Shown: positions 1 to 9,152 of the stretch, one piece after another
How positions within the stretch are numbered: position 1 is the stretch's first letter
Layout: each line of letters opens with the position of its first letter
Origin: Pedobacter glucosidilyticus
Lineage (GTDB): Bacteria > Bacteroidota > Bacteroidia > Sphingobacteriales > Sphingobacteriaceae
Assembly: GCF_002483235.1 (NCBI RefSeq)
Contig: NZ_DLHN01000020.1
Location: 83,667 to 147,666 of the forward strand
Direction of reading: 5' to 3'
DNA: 64,000 nt
Translations under genes and position numbers: made by a program
The notes under the pieces: generated by a model
The model's database searches: none
What the model saw: the letters and a program-made list of their open reading frames with translations, nothing else
Told to the model about the DNA's origin: nothing

Positions 1-204
1 AATATTATTTTTAATACTCAAGAAGAAATTAAAGAGATTAAAATCTATGATTTATCTGGTACCGAGAAATATCATGTTAAACTAGATAATACTAAGCAAA
101 AACATGTTGTTTTAAATCTTAAAGACCAATTATCATCTGGATTATACCTATTGCAGATGACTACCTCTAAACAAATAAAATATTCAAAATTAATACTTCA
201 ATAA
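1..204 (+). CDS. C-terminal fragment of a T9SS cargo protein (type A sorting domain)
   Basis: The window begins inside this gene; reading frame 1 is open from base 1 to a TAA stop at 202-204, giving 67 visible residues. The fragment has the look of a type IX secretion system C-terminal sorting domain: an I-x-I-Y-D-L-S-G strand, then S-S-G-L-Y-L-L-Q and a basic tail ending K-L-I-L-Q. Proteins with this tail are moved across the outer membrane and released or anchored at the surface. The catalytic or binding part lies outside the window, so the function is unknown. It ends 5 bp before the GH105-like gene, which suggests co-transcription. Confidence 0.8.
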   Translation, partial: NIIFNTQEEIKEIKIYDLSGTEKYHVKLDNTKQKHVVLNLKDQLSSGLYLLQMTTSKQIKYSKLILQ

Positions 205-209
205 TCACC

Positions 210-1370
210 ATGATGTCTTCTACTAAACATTTAAAGCTTTTTCTTTTTGTTCTTTCTTTAATATTCTCTTCATGCACTAATAAATTCGTGATTAAAAAAG
301 TAGCCAATGAAGTTATAAGCAATACAAACTATCATTTAAACGAGCTAAAAGTAGGTGAGAATCCTTCTAGATATAATGAATGGATGTACCAGAATTTCAT
401 GATTATGGAAGCTATGGATCAATTAGGACTAAGTTTTCAGAATAAGGCTTATGCCAGCTATGCTAAACGTAATGTTGATTTTTTCTGTGCTTATCAGAAT
501 AGCGAGATAAAAAACGAGCAGATAAAAAGTATGTTATGGTACAGTAAGCCAGATGAAATGTGGCATTGTGGAATGATAGCCGCTTTTGCAGATCAACAGG
601 CACTTTATCCAACTCCTGAAAAGTTAAAAGGAATTAAAATTTTTGAAGATTTTCTAGCTTCAGCACCAAAATTAAAAGACGAGACCTTTGTTAGATTTAA
701 AGAGGTTAATTATAATTCTAAAGCTGTACAGATAGATGATATTTACATGGTATCTCCTTTTTGGGTAAGAATGTGGAAATTAACAAACAAAGAAGCATAT
801 TTAGAAAAAGCTATCTCAGAAACTTTAAAGTATGATGAATATTTGTGGGATAATAAAAATGAATTAATGCATTGTTTATGGCTAGAGAGTACTCAAAAAA
901 CAGCTGCTCATTTTTGGGGTAGAGGTAATGGATGGTTTATTATGGCTTTAACAGATTTGTTAGATAATTTACCAAAAGAGCATCCTCAAAAAGAAAAACT
1001 GCTAGCCATATTTAATAAAGTAGTTAAAGGTTTACAAAAATATCAGGCACCAGATGGCTTATGGCATCAGGTGATAAATGTAAAAGAAAGTTTTACAGAA
1101 TCTTCTTGTTCTGGGATGTTTACTTATTGTATTTTAAAAGGGGTAAATGAAGGTTGGTTAGATCAGTCTTATAAACAAACAGGTATTAAAGGTTGGGAAG
1201 GTTTACAAACGAAGCTTACTAAGGATTTTAAAATTAAAGATACCTGCCCACCAACAGATATGAGTGAAGATGTTCAATATTATTTAAATCGCTCAAGAAT
1301 TACACATGACCAACATGCTATTGGTCCTTTCTTATTAGCCGGAGCAGAATTATTAAAGTTGAATAAATAA
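210..1370 (+). CDS. GH105/GH88-type unsaturated glucuronyl/rhamnogalacturonyl hydrolase, lipoprotein
   Basis: This 386-residue protein has an N-terminal hydrophobic stretch ending in a lipobox-like F-S-S-C, so it is probably a lipoprotein. The body matches the alpha6/alpha6-barrel family GH105 (YteR/YesR type). Supporting motifs are W-H-C-G-M near residue 112, Q-I-D-D-I-Y-M with the likely catalytic Asp176/Asp177, G-R-G-N-G-W near 240 and a D-G-L-W-H-Q segment near 290. Family members remove the unsaturated uronic acid left by polysaccharide lyases acting on rhamnogalacturonan and related uronate polymers. No lyase is visible here, so the partner must lie upstream or elsewhere. GH88 is the alternative family. 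The length is normal for GH105. Confidence 0.85.
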   Translation: MMSSTKHLKLFLFVLSLIFSSCTNKFVIKKVANEVISNTNYHLNELKVGENPSRYNEWMYQNFMIMEAMDQLGLSFQNKAYASYAKRNVDFFCAYQNSEIKNEQIKSMLWYSKPDEMWHCGMIAAFADQQALYPTPEKLKGIKIFEDFLASAPKLKDETFVRFKEVNYNSKAVQIDDIYMVSPFWVRMWKLTNKEAYLEKAISETLKYDEYLWDNKNELMHCLWLESTQKTAAHFWGRGNGWFIMALTDLLDNLPKEHPQKEKLLAIFNKVVKGLQKYQAPDGLWHQVINVKESFTESSCSGMFTYCILKGVNEGWLDQSYKQTGIKGWEGLQTKLTKDFKIKDTCPPTDMSEDVQYYLNRSRITHDQHAIGPFLLAGAELLKLNK

Positions 1371-1386
1371 TTCTTTACAATAAAGT

Positions 1387-1507
1387 AGAGGCTGTCTCAA
1401 ATCACCATTTTGTGTCAGGCTGAGCGGAGTCTAAGCCTTTTCTGAGTATATCAGAGAACATTTCGACTCCACTCAATGTGACAAATATGATTTTTGAGAC
1501 AGCCTCT
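1387..1507. repeat. Imperfect long inverted repeat (MITE-like intergenic repeat, possible bidirectional terminator)
   Basis: The ends are a perfect 14-bp inverted pair: AGAGGCTGTCTCAA at 1387-1400 and its complement at 1494-1507. The arms continue inward with imperfect pairing: a left GGCTGAGCGGAGTCTAAGCC block faces a right block whose complement reads roughly TTGAGTGGAGTCGAAATG. It fills the gap between two convergent genes. It could be a small non-autonomous mobile repeat reused as a two-way terminator. No target-site duplication was established. Confidence 0.7.
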
Positions 1508-1514
1508 TTTCACT

Positions 1515-4211
1515 TTAAAATACTCGTTTTATTTGGATACCATTTAAAATACTTTTATTTTTTATTTCTCTAAAGCTTACTATTATTCCCTTGTTATCTT
1601 TAGCATAAATAATAAACTTTTCGCCAACAGCAGTTTCAGGGATAAGTTCAAACGCTGTACCGAAATTGGCCATAACTTTCTTATCGTTAATAAATACATC
1701 AAATTCACGTTCTTTAAACTCTTCTGTATTTTTCTGTGAACTTAAATTATAAACCAATTCCTCTTTACTTTTCTTGGATAAAAGCTCGGCAAAGTGTAAA
1801 ACAACTTCATACTTACCGTCTGGTACATCAAATCTAAAAGCTTCTAAACCTATTCTTTGAGTTTGATAAATAGGGTCTAAATTTGTACCTAAAATATCTT
1901 TATCAGAACCAAAAGATTGTCTTACGTTATTTGGTATTTTATAAATTTCGCCACCAACAAAACCCCAACTTCCGGTTTTGTAAGCTTGTTCTGGTATCCA
2001 TATTTCGTGATTAACGTTATCATGAAATATTCTTTTATCACCTAAACTCACATTTAATTGTTGAAATGGTATGAGAGGGTTTCTAAGATTTTGATTTACC
2101 AACCTGAAATCTATATTAAGCAGGTCTGTAATCATTTTCTTTTCATGCTCTACACTAGCTAACAACGTATTTATTCCATCTTTAAATGGTACTTTAAAAG
2201 TTGCAATTCCGTTGATGGTTTTCTCTTTAAATTCATGTATACCATTTAAAAGTAGTTTAATAGTTGGCATATTAGAGAAAACTTGAATGTTTTGAGTAGA
2301 GGTTAAACTGGTATCTGTATCTGCAAAACCTGTTCTCAAGTTCCATTCTTTAGAGCCAATTTGTACGAAAGGGGTTTTTAACAAACGAGCCTGATAGTAC
2401 CTGTAAGGATCTTTAGGTTCACGATTATAAGTAAGTATCCCTTTTGTATTCATGTGCGGAGTAGCTTCTGCTCTTTCTTCTGCATTAAATTCTGCCAGAT
2501 TCCAAATCATTGCTGCAGAGACAAAAGGTCTTTCAAGTATAGCATTTATGTAAGAATCATGGTATAGGGTTGCATATTCTACCGATTTATCGAATCTTTC
2601 GGGCGAGTTGCTATGTATTCTGGTGTCAGAGTCTGCACCATATTCTGTTACTAAAAGAGGTTTATGAGGAAGTTCCTGATGATGTTGGTCCAAGAATTTA
2701 TCAAAGCCCTTTAAATTAGCCCCATACCAACCTTGATACAAATTCCAACCTACTAGTTTTGGTATTTCTGTAAGTTTATATTTTTTATATAAAGCAAAGT
2801 TACCATGGTTAGGTATCATGGTGTATCTGGTTTGGTCTTCTTTTAGTGTTAAATTTTCTAGTTCTTGGGCTAACTGAGCTACGCGATTGAAATAGGTGTC
2901 TTGTGCAGCAGAACCTTTTTCATATCTAGGTCTTAGCATAATTTCATTCATATAAGCCCAAATGATAATGCTTGGGTGATTATAATTTTGTCTGATCATT
3001 TCCAAATGCATCTGTTTAGCATTGTTGGCAAAAGCTTCAGTCTCTGTAATCCTGTTAACCAATGGAGTTTCCACAGATGTAAGTATCCCCAGCCTGTCAC
3101 AAGCTTCTAAAATTGCAGGATCTTGTGGATAATGAGCTACTCTTAAAAAATTAGCACCCATTGCTTTAAGAAGTTGTACATCACGGGTGTGTAAAGCATC
3201 AGATAGCGCATTTGCTTTATTTAAATAATCTTGATGTCTGCTGGCTCCTATAAGCTTTAATGGTTCGCCATTTAAAAAGAAACCTTTATCAGCATCAAAA
3301 TTAAACCATCTAAAACCCACTGGATTTTCTAACTGGTCTAATACCTGTCCACTTTTTTGGGTTTGAATGGTAGAAACTACTTTATAGAGATAAGGATTTT
3401 TTGTAGACCATAAATGAGGGTTATTTATATTCTCAAAAAGAAAAGAGAATGACGTTTTTTTATCTTTGAATGCTTTAATTTTCTGACTTTTCTTCGCTAC
3501 AATTTCATGGTTTGCGTTCAAAAGTGTATGATGAATAATAAGCTCCTCTGTTTGCCCAGTATAATTTGATAAATTACCTTTGATAGCTAAAGAAGCTGAA
3601 GTTTTACTCACTTGAGGGGTAGAAATAAAAATACCATTTGATGCTACATTATCCATATCAAAATGGATTTTATCTACAACTTTCAAATATACATCACGAT
3701 AAATACCCCCAAAAAAAGTAAAGTCTGCTGATAATGGAGCTATATCTTCATGATGGCTATTGTCTAACTTTACATGTATTTGATGTTTTGTTACAGAATC
3801 ATGATCATTTAAATATTGATCAATATTAAAGCTGAAAGCCGTATAGCTACCAATGTGTTTACCTACAAATTTTCCATCTATAAAAACTTCTGCAACTTGT
3901 GCAGCACCTTCAAAATGAAGATAAATAGATTTTGATTTCCAGTCTTTTGGGATATCAATAGTTTTACTGTACCAGCTAATACCTCTATAATATCCAGGCT
4001 CATCATCTACAACATCTTTATCATTCCAACTATGAGGAATAGAAATTTTTGTCCAATTTTCATTTTTTTCATCCCAGGGTAACCCGTTTAAGCCACCCTT
4101 ATGAAAAAGCCAATTACTATTAATAGATTTTATAATTCTTGTTTGAGCAAATATTTCATGAGAGAATAAATAACAAGAAAGTATAAGGATAAATTTTAAA
4201 GTGTTTCTCAT
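1515..4211 (-). CDS. GH2 glycoside hydrolase (beta-galactosidase-like) with C-terminal malectin-like domain
   Basis: An 898-residue exported protein with a Sec signal peptide ending near F-A-Q. The order is GH2 sugar-binding domain (about 30-180), Ig-like domain (about 185-300) and TIM barrel (about 305-600). The acid/base is Glu423 in W-A-Y-M-N-E-I and the nucleophile is Glu523 in L-L-V-T-E-Y-G. An Ig-like piece follows. Residues from about 710 to the end form a malectin-like carbohydrate-binding domain (F-D-V-F-I-N-D-K, F-A-E-L, final L-N-G-I-Q-I-K). GH2 includes beta-galactosidases, beta-glucuronidases and beta-mannosidases; the exact activity is not readable from motifs. It starts 5 bp after the agarase-like gene on the same strand, so the two form one operon. 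Confidence 0.9.
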   Translation of the reverse strand: MRNTLKFILILSCYLFSHEIFAQTRIIKSINSNWLFHKGGLNGLPWDEKNENWTKISIPHSWNDKDVVDDEPGYYRGISWYSKTIDIPKDWKSKSIYLHFEGAAQVAEVFIDGKFVGKHIGSYTAFSFNIDQYLNDHDSVTKHQIHVKLDNSHHEDIAPLSADFTFFGGIYRDVYLKVVDKIHFDMDNVASNGIFISTPQVSKTSASLAIKGNLSNYTGQTEELIIHHTLLNANHEIVAKKSQKIKAFKDKKTSFSFLFENINNPHLWSTKNPYLYKVVSTIQTQKSGQVLDQLENPVGFRWFNFDADKGFFLNGEPLKLIGASRHQDYLNKANALSDALHTRDVQLLKAMGANFLRVAHYPQDPAILEACDRLGILTSVETPLVNRITETEAFANNAKQMHLEMIRQNYNHPSIIIWAYMNEIMLRPRYEKGSAAQDTYFNRVAQLAQELENLTLKEDQTRYTMIPNHGNFALYKKYKLTEIPKLVGWNLYQGWYGANLKGFDKFLDQHHQELPHKPLLVTEYGADSDTRIHSNSPERFDKSVEYATLYHDSYINAILERPFVSAAMIWNLAEFNAEERAEATPHMNTKGILTYNREPKDPYRYYQARLLKTPFVQIGSKEWNLRTGFADTDTSLTSTQNIQVFSNMPTIKLLLNGIHEFKEKTINGIATFKVPFKDGINTLLASVEHEKKMITDLLNIDFRLVNQNLRNPLIPFQQLNVSLGDKRIFHDNVNHEIWIPEQAYKTGSWGFVGGEIYKIPNNVRQSFGSDKDILGTNLDPIYQTQRIGLEAFRFDVPDGKYEVVLHFAELLSKKSKEELVYNLSSQKNTEEFKEREFDVFINDKKVMANFGTAFELIPETAVGEKFIIYAKDNKGIIVSFREIKNKSILNGIQIKRVF

Positions 4212-4216
4212 AAGAA

Positions 4217-5659
4217 TTATTTATTCAAGCTATCAAAATAGGAAATCAACCTATATCTATTCATGTTAAGTTGTTTCATTTTGTTTGAAAGAGGAGTGTA
4301 AAATTGATAGTCATTATCAACTATTCCCTTATTTGAATCTGTATTAGAGCCGGTTGCTTTTTTATTGTCTGGATCATTATCTTGATATTTAAACCAATGC
4401 CATCCAACACAATTTTTAGATTCTAACAATCCTAAACAAAAATTTTGGTAAGCTTTTCCTCTATCTTCCTGATTTCTTACCTGCCATCCGGCACCAGAAA
4501 GATTAGGAAAACCTGTATCAACGCCCTTGGTATAGAACTCTGTGATCATAAAAGGTTTACCTGCCCAATCACCCCATTGCTGCATTCTTTCTTTACTAGG
4601 TGTCCATGCACCATAATAGTTAATAGATATAATGTCACTGTATTTACCTGCTACCTTCATAAATTCTGGGCTATTTTTCTCACTTCTATATAACCTGGTA
4701 CCTAAAATGAGATGATTAGCATCAACACTTTTAATAGCATGATGAACGGCACTATAATATTTCTCCGCTGCCAAAGCCATAAACTCATTTTTAAGTTCTG
4801 GTGTCAATTCTTTCTCTGTAATTCCCTTTTCAGTAAGCCAGTTTTTTGCAGCTAAATAATTGGGGTCATTCTGATTTGATATTTTTAAGTACTCTTCTAA
4901 ATTGGTGGTAGAAAAGGGGATTTCATTATCAGTGAAATACCCAAACAAATTCGGATCTTTCTTAAATTCATCAATTTTTTTTGCTAGCTTTTTGCAGAAA
5001 GCTGGAAATTCTGGATCAAAAGCGTAAATAAGACCTTTTTTATGTCCTGTGTTCCCCAATTCTTTATAACTTCCGCCTCTTTCTCTGGTATAAGCAGCCA
5101 TGAAATTTAGAATGATACAGTAAGAAACAGGTTTTTTAGCTACTTTATTATGATTGATGAAGCTTTCATAATCAGACCAAGAACCAATGCTGTTAAATCC
5201 TAAATCAATAATTTTTTGATGTGTTTCTTGTGCCCATTCATCATTGCTATTATTAAAATATTTTTCAAAAGCAGTCTTATTTCTGTCAGATGTTCCTCTT
5301 GAGACACTGTTAATAGAAACATTGGTGCCTGCGTAGCCATCTGGGTCAATAATCCACCACCTGTTGTTGATCTTTTCAATCCTAAAAAAACCTGTAGATT
5401 TAAATTTTAGTGACAAATCACTTCCATATTTATTGAAGGTAATTTTATCAACAGGTTTAAAGTCATTAAAATTGTCAATAAGTCTGGTTTCAAATTTCTT
5501 CCAGTCAGAGTATTTAGAGTTTCTGTTAGCATCTATACTCCAGGTTTTAGCTTCAACATATTCAGATAAATAATTACCTGATTGTTTAGCTTGAGAAAAG
5601 CAAAGAGAGGCGCTGGTTAAAGAAAGACCTAGCACCATCATAATGGTTTTATAATTCAT
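4217..5659 (-). CDS. Agarase-like clan GH-A glycoside hydrolase (GH50/GH42-like), exported
   Basis: A 480-residue protein with a signal peptide ending near C-F-S-Q-A. It shows an N-terminal W-W-I-I-D-P-D-G segment at about 100, common in beta-agarases and related enzymes. A barrel follows, with a likely acid/base Glu in Y-F-T-D-N-E-I near residue 247 and a likely nucleophile Glu in F-M-I-T-E-F-Y near 370. That Asn-Glu and Thr-Glu-Phe pattern is typical of clan GH-A. I cannot place it firmly in one CAZy family; GH50 is the closest by eye. It is the first gene of a minus-strand pair with the GH2 and is divergent from SusC, so it probably shares that control region. The substrate is likely a galactose-based polymer, but this is inference. 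Confidence 0.65.
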   Translation of the reverse strand: MNYKTIMMVLGLSLTSASLCFSQAKQSGNYLSEYVEAKTWSIDANRNSKYSDWKKFETRLIDNFNDFKPVDKITFNKYGSDLSLKFKSTGFFRIEKINNRWWIIDPDGYAGTNVSINSVSRGTSDRNKTAFEKYFNNSNDEWAQETHQKIIDLGFNSIGSWSDYESFINHNKVAKKPVSYCIILNFMAAYTRERGGSYKELGNTGHKKGLIYAFDPEFPAFCKKLAKKIDEFKKDPNLFGYFTDNEIPFSTTNLEEYLKISNQNDPNYLAAKNWLTEKGITEKELTPELKNEFMALAAEKYYSAVHHAIKSVDANHLILGTRLYRSEKNSPEFMKVAGKYSDIISINYYGAWTPSKERMQQWGDWAGKPFMITEFYTKGVDTGFPNLSGAGWQVRNQEDRGKAYQNFCLGLLESKNCVGWHWFKYQDNDPDNKKATGSNTDSNKGIVDNDYQFYTPLSNKMKQLNMNRYRLISYFDSLNK

Positions 5660-6070
5660 GATTAAAGATTAATAATTGATGGAGCTAATTTATCTACTCT
5701 TATTGAGCTTAAGTACTTTCTAATGTTTCAAAAGAACTAGTTTGATGTAAGCATTTATCAAATTTATAAGACTATTAATATTTATGCTAACTCTTTATAC
5801 ATGTTTTTTAATGATAAGCAAAGCTATTTTCATATTTTGTACAATGTCACATTAAGCATGCTTGTTTGAAAAAAACAGCATGAAAAACTCATACACTATT
5901 TTTTCAATTTTGATTTAAACAGATAATTTATTTTGATTTGAAAAATAGCAATTTAAAACCGCAACTTAATTTATTCTTTATTGGGATATTATTAATTATT
6001 GGAGTGTTGCTATTTATCAGGTTGATTTAGATTTCTTATAAACCTTTTAATAAACCTTAATTAACGTTTC
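5660..6070. promoter_or_regulatory. Divergent intergenic control region of PUL 1
   Basis: These 411 bp separate the minus-strand hydrolase pair from SusC and contain no gene. They hold the operator-like block at 5851-5882 (annotated separately) and, just before SusC, a leader with TAAACCTT twice, at 6039-6046 and 6051-6058, 12 bp apart. The block lies about 190 bp from either start codon and could serve both directions. No convincing Bacteroidota -33/-7 promoter pair could be fixed by eye. Confidence 0.6.
5851..5882. promoter_or_regulatory. Operator-like element, copy 1 (ATTAAGCATG; CATG repeated 22 bp apart)
   Basis: ATTAAGCATG at 5851-5860 is followed by a TTTGAA block and a second GCATG at 5878-5882, so CATG recurs at a 22-bp step. 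The same arrangement occurs at 18731-18762 before the fucosidase operon. A spacing of about two helical turns fits direct-repeat binding by an AraC-type DNA-binding domain, such as that of the HTCS encoded between the two sites. This copy also contains the perfect 10-bp palindrome AAGCATGCTT. Confidence 0.5.
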
Positions 6071-9000
6071 ATGAAACAATTTTATCAAAATTGCAAAATT
6101 CTGTTATTTGCGATTTTTTTAAGTACGATTAGCTTAGAAATTCAGGCACAAAACTTAAAAATCACAGGACTAGTAATTGATGCTAGCGATAACAGTCCCT
6201 TACCAGGTGTTACCGTTAGTGTTAAAGCCCAACAAAAGAAAGCTATTACTGATGTAGACGGAAAATATACGCTCTCAAATATGAAAGAGCAGGATATACT
6301 TATATTTTCTTATGTAGGTTATAATTCATCAGAAATTTCTATTAAAGAATTACAAAAAAATAATTATCAAGTAAATCTGTCACAAAATCTATCCAAACTT
6401 GACGAGGTAGTGGTTGTGGGTTATGGTACACAAAAAAGAAGTGAAGTTACAGGGTCTATTGGTTCTATTAAAGCAGACCAAATGGATCAATTTTCTGGAG
6501 GTTCACTGAATACCAGTTTACAAGGGAAGATTGCAGGTTTACAAATTACAACCAATTCTGGCGAGCCAGGAGCGGGGGCAAATATCACTTTAAGAGGCGT
6601 TTCCTCTATTAACGGAGCCAGCCAGCCTTTATTTATTATTGATGGAATACCTGTAAATAATGATAATTATGGTGCTTTAAATGATGAAGCCTCTTTTAGT
6701 CCTTTAAATGATATCAATCCATCTGATATTGAATCTATTGAAGTATTAAAGGATGGTGCTACAGCTTCCATTTATGGTTCAAGAGCAAGTAATGGTGTCA
6801 TTATCATCACAACTAAAAAAGGTACAACAGTAAAGCCTGTTATTAATTTTTCCTTTAATAGTAGTTTGGTTGAGTTAACAAGAAAGATTGGTATTCTTAA
6901 CGCCAGAGATTTTAGAGAAGCTTATACAGAGTCTATTTATAACTCTACAGATATACTAACCACTAAAGTTTCTGTTATTGATTCCTTACATCCTTACTAC
7001 AGGGATTCTTACAATTGGCAAGACATCATGTATAGACAGGCTTTGCAATACAAGTTAGATATGAGTGTTAACGGAGCATCTAAAGATAGAACAATAGATT
7101 ATTACATTAGTGCTGGTTACCGAGATTTAAAGCCTATAGTAGTAGAAACTCAATACAAACAGCTATTTGCTACTTCTAGAATCAACTATAAAATAAGTAA
7201 AACAATTCAAGGCTCAACCAACTTCAATCTCTCTAACTTTTTGTATAATAGGCAAAATAATAGTATCATTAGTAGATACCTATCTGCACTGCCTGTTTAT
7301 GGGCCTTACGACCCGATAACTGGTGAAGTTATTCCATTATTTGAAGGTAATAGGCCAAGTGCTTTAGCACAGGCCATATATTCTACAAACGATATTAAAA
7401 GGTGGCGTTTATTGGGTAAACAAGAAATCAGTGTGAATATCCTTAAAGATCTTGTTTTTAAAACCAATATATCTGTAGATTACAGTACAACAGATTCTTA
7501 TTTCTTTAGTCCGCCCATCTTTAGTACAGCAAGTTCTGTAAGATCTATTTTTAGTGATTTTAGACCAGAAGTAAGATCCTCATTTATAAATGAAAATATC
7601 CTAACCTATAAATTGAAAATTAAGAAAAATCATAATTTCGATTTTCTTTTAGGGCAATCTTACCAATTATTCAGAACTGATGAAACCTATGTTAGGGGTA
7701 TTGGAAATATAGATAACCAGATAACTTCAATTGCGGGCTCTGCAAATATTACCAATTTTAGTCAAACTCAGGAAGAAAATGCTTTAGCATCATTTTTTGG
7801 AAGAGCAAACTATAACTACAAATCAAAGTATCTATTATCACTTGTTTTAAGAAGGGATGCATCTTCAAGATTTGGTGAAAATAATCAAGCTTCTTATTTT
7901 CCATCTGTTTCAGCTGGATGGAAATTTTCCAGTGAAAAATTTGCATCTGATTTAACTTGGCTTTATGAAGGTAAGTTGAGAGCAAGTTACGGTATTACAG
8001 GTAATCAAACCATTGGTAATTATGCCTCGCAAGGAGCCATCTCCAGACAAGGGTCTTATTTAGGAAATTTAGGTTTAGTTTCTACTAATCTTGCAAATGG
8101 TAATTTGAAATGGGAGACGACAAAGCAATTTGACATAGGTCTAGATTTAAGTTTTTTGAAAGGTAGATTTAATGTAACTACCGATTATTATATTAAAAAC
8201 AGTAGTGATTTATTATTTAATGTTCAAATACCTATTCAAAGCGGTTATAATTCTATTCCTTACAATTTTGGAAGTTTAAGTAATAAAGGGTTTGAATTAG
8301 CATTAGATGGTGTCATTATTGACAAAAAATTTAAATGGTCTTCCATATTTACCATTGGTATTAACAAAAATACGGTAACAGAATTACCAGGTAATGAAGA
8401 TTATCGTCCTAATCAGTTTTCTTTAGCAAGAGTAGGGGAAGCTGTAGGTGTATTTTACGGTTTTAAAGCTTTAGGGGTATATGCTAGAGATGAAGATAAT
8501 GTTTATACTACTGACGCTAACGGAAATGTTATTCCTTACAGAAAGGGGTCTTCTAGTGGTGCTATTTATAAGGCTGGAGACGTGATTTATGAAGATGTTA
8601 ATGGTGATGGAGTCATTAATCTAGATGATTTACAAATTATAGGAGACCCTACTCCTAAAGCATTTGGAGGCTTACAAAATACTTTTCGCTATAAGAACTT
8701 TACATTTAGTTTCTTCCTCAATTATGTAATAGGTAATGATTTGTTTAATAATCTTGTAAGAAGCTTAGATGGAAGTATCTTCGATACCAATTACTCAACT
8801 AATCAATTAAGAAGATGGAGAAAACCGGGTGATGTAACAGATGTTCCTAGAATTATAAAAGGGGATCCTATGGAAACCTATGCTATTAGTGATAGATTTA
8901 TTGAAGACGGAACATTCGTTAGGTTGCAAAACACTTCTTTGGCCTATAATCTTCCTAGAAATATTGTAAATAAGTTAAAATTAAGTAGCGCTAATATTGG

Positions 9001-9151
9001 TGTTAGTGTTCAAAATTTATTTACATGGGGAAGTTACAGCGGTTATGATCCCGAAATCAGTACAGGAAATAATCCACTTGGTTACGGTCTAGACAATGGT
9101 TCTTTTCCTAGAACCAGATCTTTTAACTTAACCTTAAACGCAAAATTCTAA
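6071..9151 (+). CDS. SusC/RagA-family TonB-linked outer membrane transporter
   Basis: A 1026-residue protein with a signal peptide (cleavage near I-Q-A-Q). It has an N-terminal carboxypeptidase-D-like regulatory domain (about 29-110, ending with the typical V-V-V-V-G-Y-G-T-Q), a TonB plug (about 115-255, with F-I-I-D-G-I-P-V and I-E-S-I-E-V-L-K-D) and a beta-barrel ending in an aromatic residue (A-K-F). It lacks the STN extension, so control through a sigma/anti-sigma pair is not expected. It imports oligosaccharides together with the SusD encoded 1 bp downstream. The tandem AACCT leader and the operator-like block lie upstream, pointing to HTCS control. Confidence 0.95.
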   Translation: MKQFYQNCKILLFAIFLSTISLEIQAQNLKITGLVIDASDNSPLPGVTVSVKAQQKKAITDVDGKYTLSNMKEQDILIFSYVGYNSSEISIKELQKNNYQVNLSQNLSKLDEVVVVGYGTQKRSEVTGSIGSIKADQMDQFSGGSLNTSLQGKIAGLQITTNSGEPGAGANITLRGVSSINGASQPLFIIDGIPVNNDNYGALNDEASFSPLNDINPSDIESIEVLKDGATASIYGSRASNGVIIITTKKGTTVKPVINFSFNSSLVELTRKIGILNARDFREAYTESIYNSTDILTTKVSVIDSLHPYYRDSYNWQDIMYRQALQYKLDMSVNGASKDRTIDYYISAGYRDLKPIVVETQYKQLFATSRINYKISKTIQGSTNFNLSNFLYNRQNNSIISRYLSALPVYGPYDPITGEVIPLFEGNRPSALAQAIYSTNDIKRWRLLGKQEISVNILKDLVFKTNISVDYSTTDSYFFSPPIFSTASSVRSIFSDFRPEVRSSFINENILTYKLKIKKNHNFDFLLGQSYQLFRTDETYVRGIGNIDNQITSIAGSANITNFSQTQEENALASFFGRANYNYKSKYLLSLVLRRDASSRFGENNQASYFPSVSAGWKFSSEKFASDLTWLYEGKLRASYGITGNQTIGNYASQGAISRQGSYLGNLGLVSTNLANGNLKWETTKQFDIGLDLSFLKGRFNVTTDYYIKNSSDLLFNVQIPIQSGYNSIPYNFGSLSNKGFELALDGVIIDKKFKWSSIFTIGINKNTVTELPGNEDYRPNQFSLARVGEAVGVFYGFKALGVYARDEDNVYTTDANGNVIPYRKGSSSGAIYKAGDVIYEDVNGDGVINLDDLQIIGDPTPKAFGGLQNTFRYKNFTFSFFLNYVIGNDLFNNLVRSLDGSIFDTNYSTNQLRRWRKPGDVTDVPRIIKGDPMETYAISDRFIEDGTFVRLQNTSLAYNLPRNIVNKLKLSSANIGVSVQNLFTWGSYSGYDPEISTGNNPLGYGLDNGSFPRTRSFNLTLNAKF

Positions 9152-9152
9152 A

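Noticed and set aside
5759..5766. CAAATTTA as a minus-strand -7 box (TAnnTTTG) for the agarase-like gene
   Set aside because: The 8-mer fits, but no TTTG-type -33 box lies at the right distance, so I do not call a promoter.
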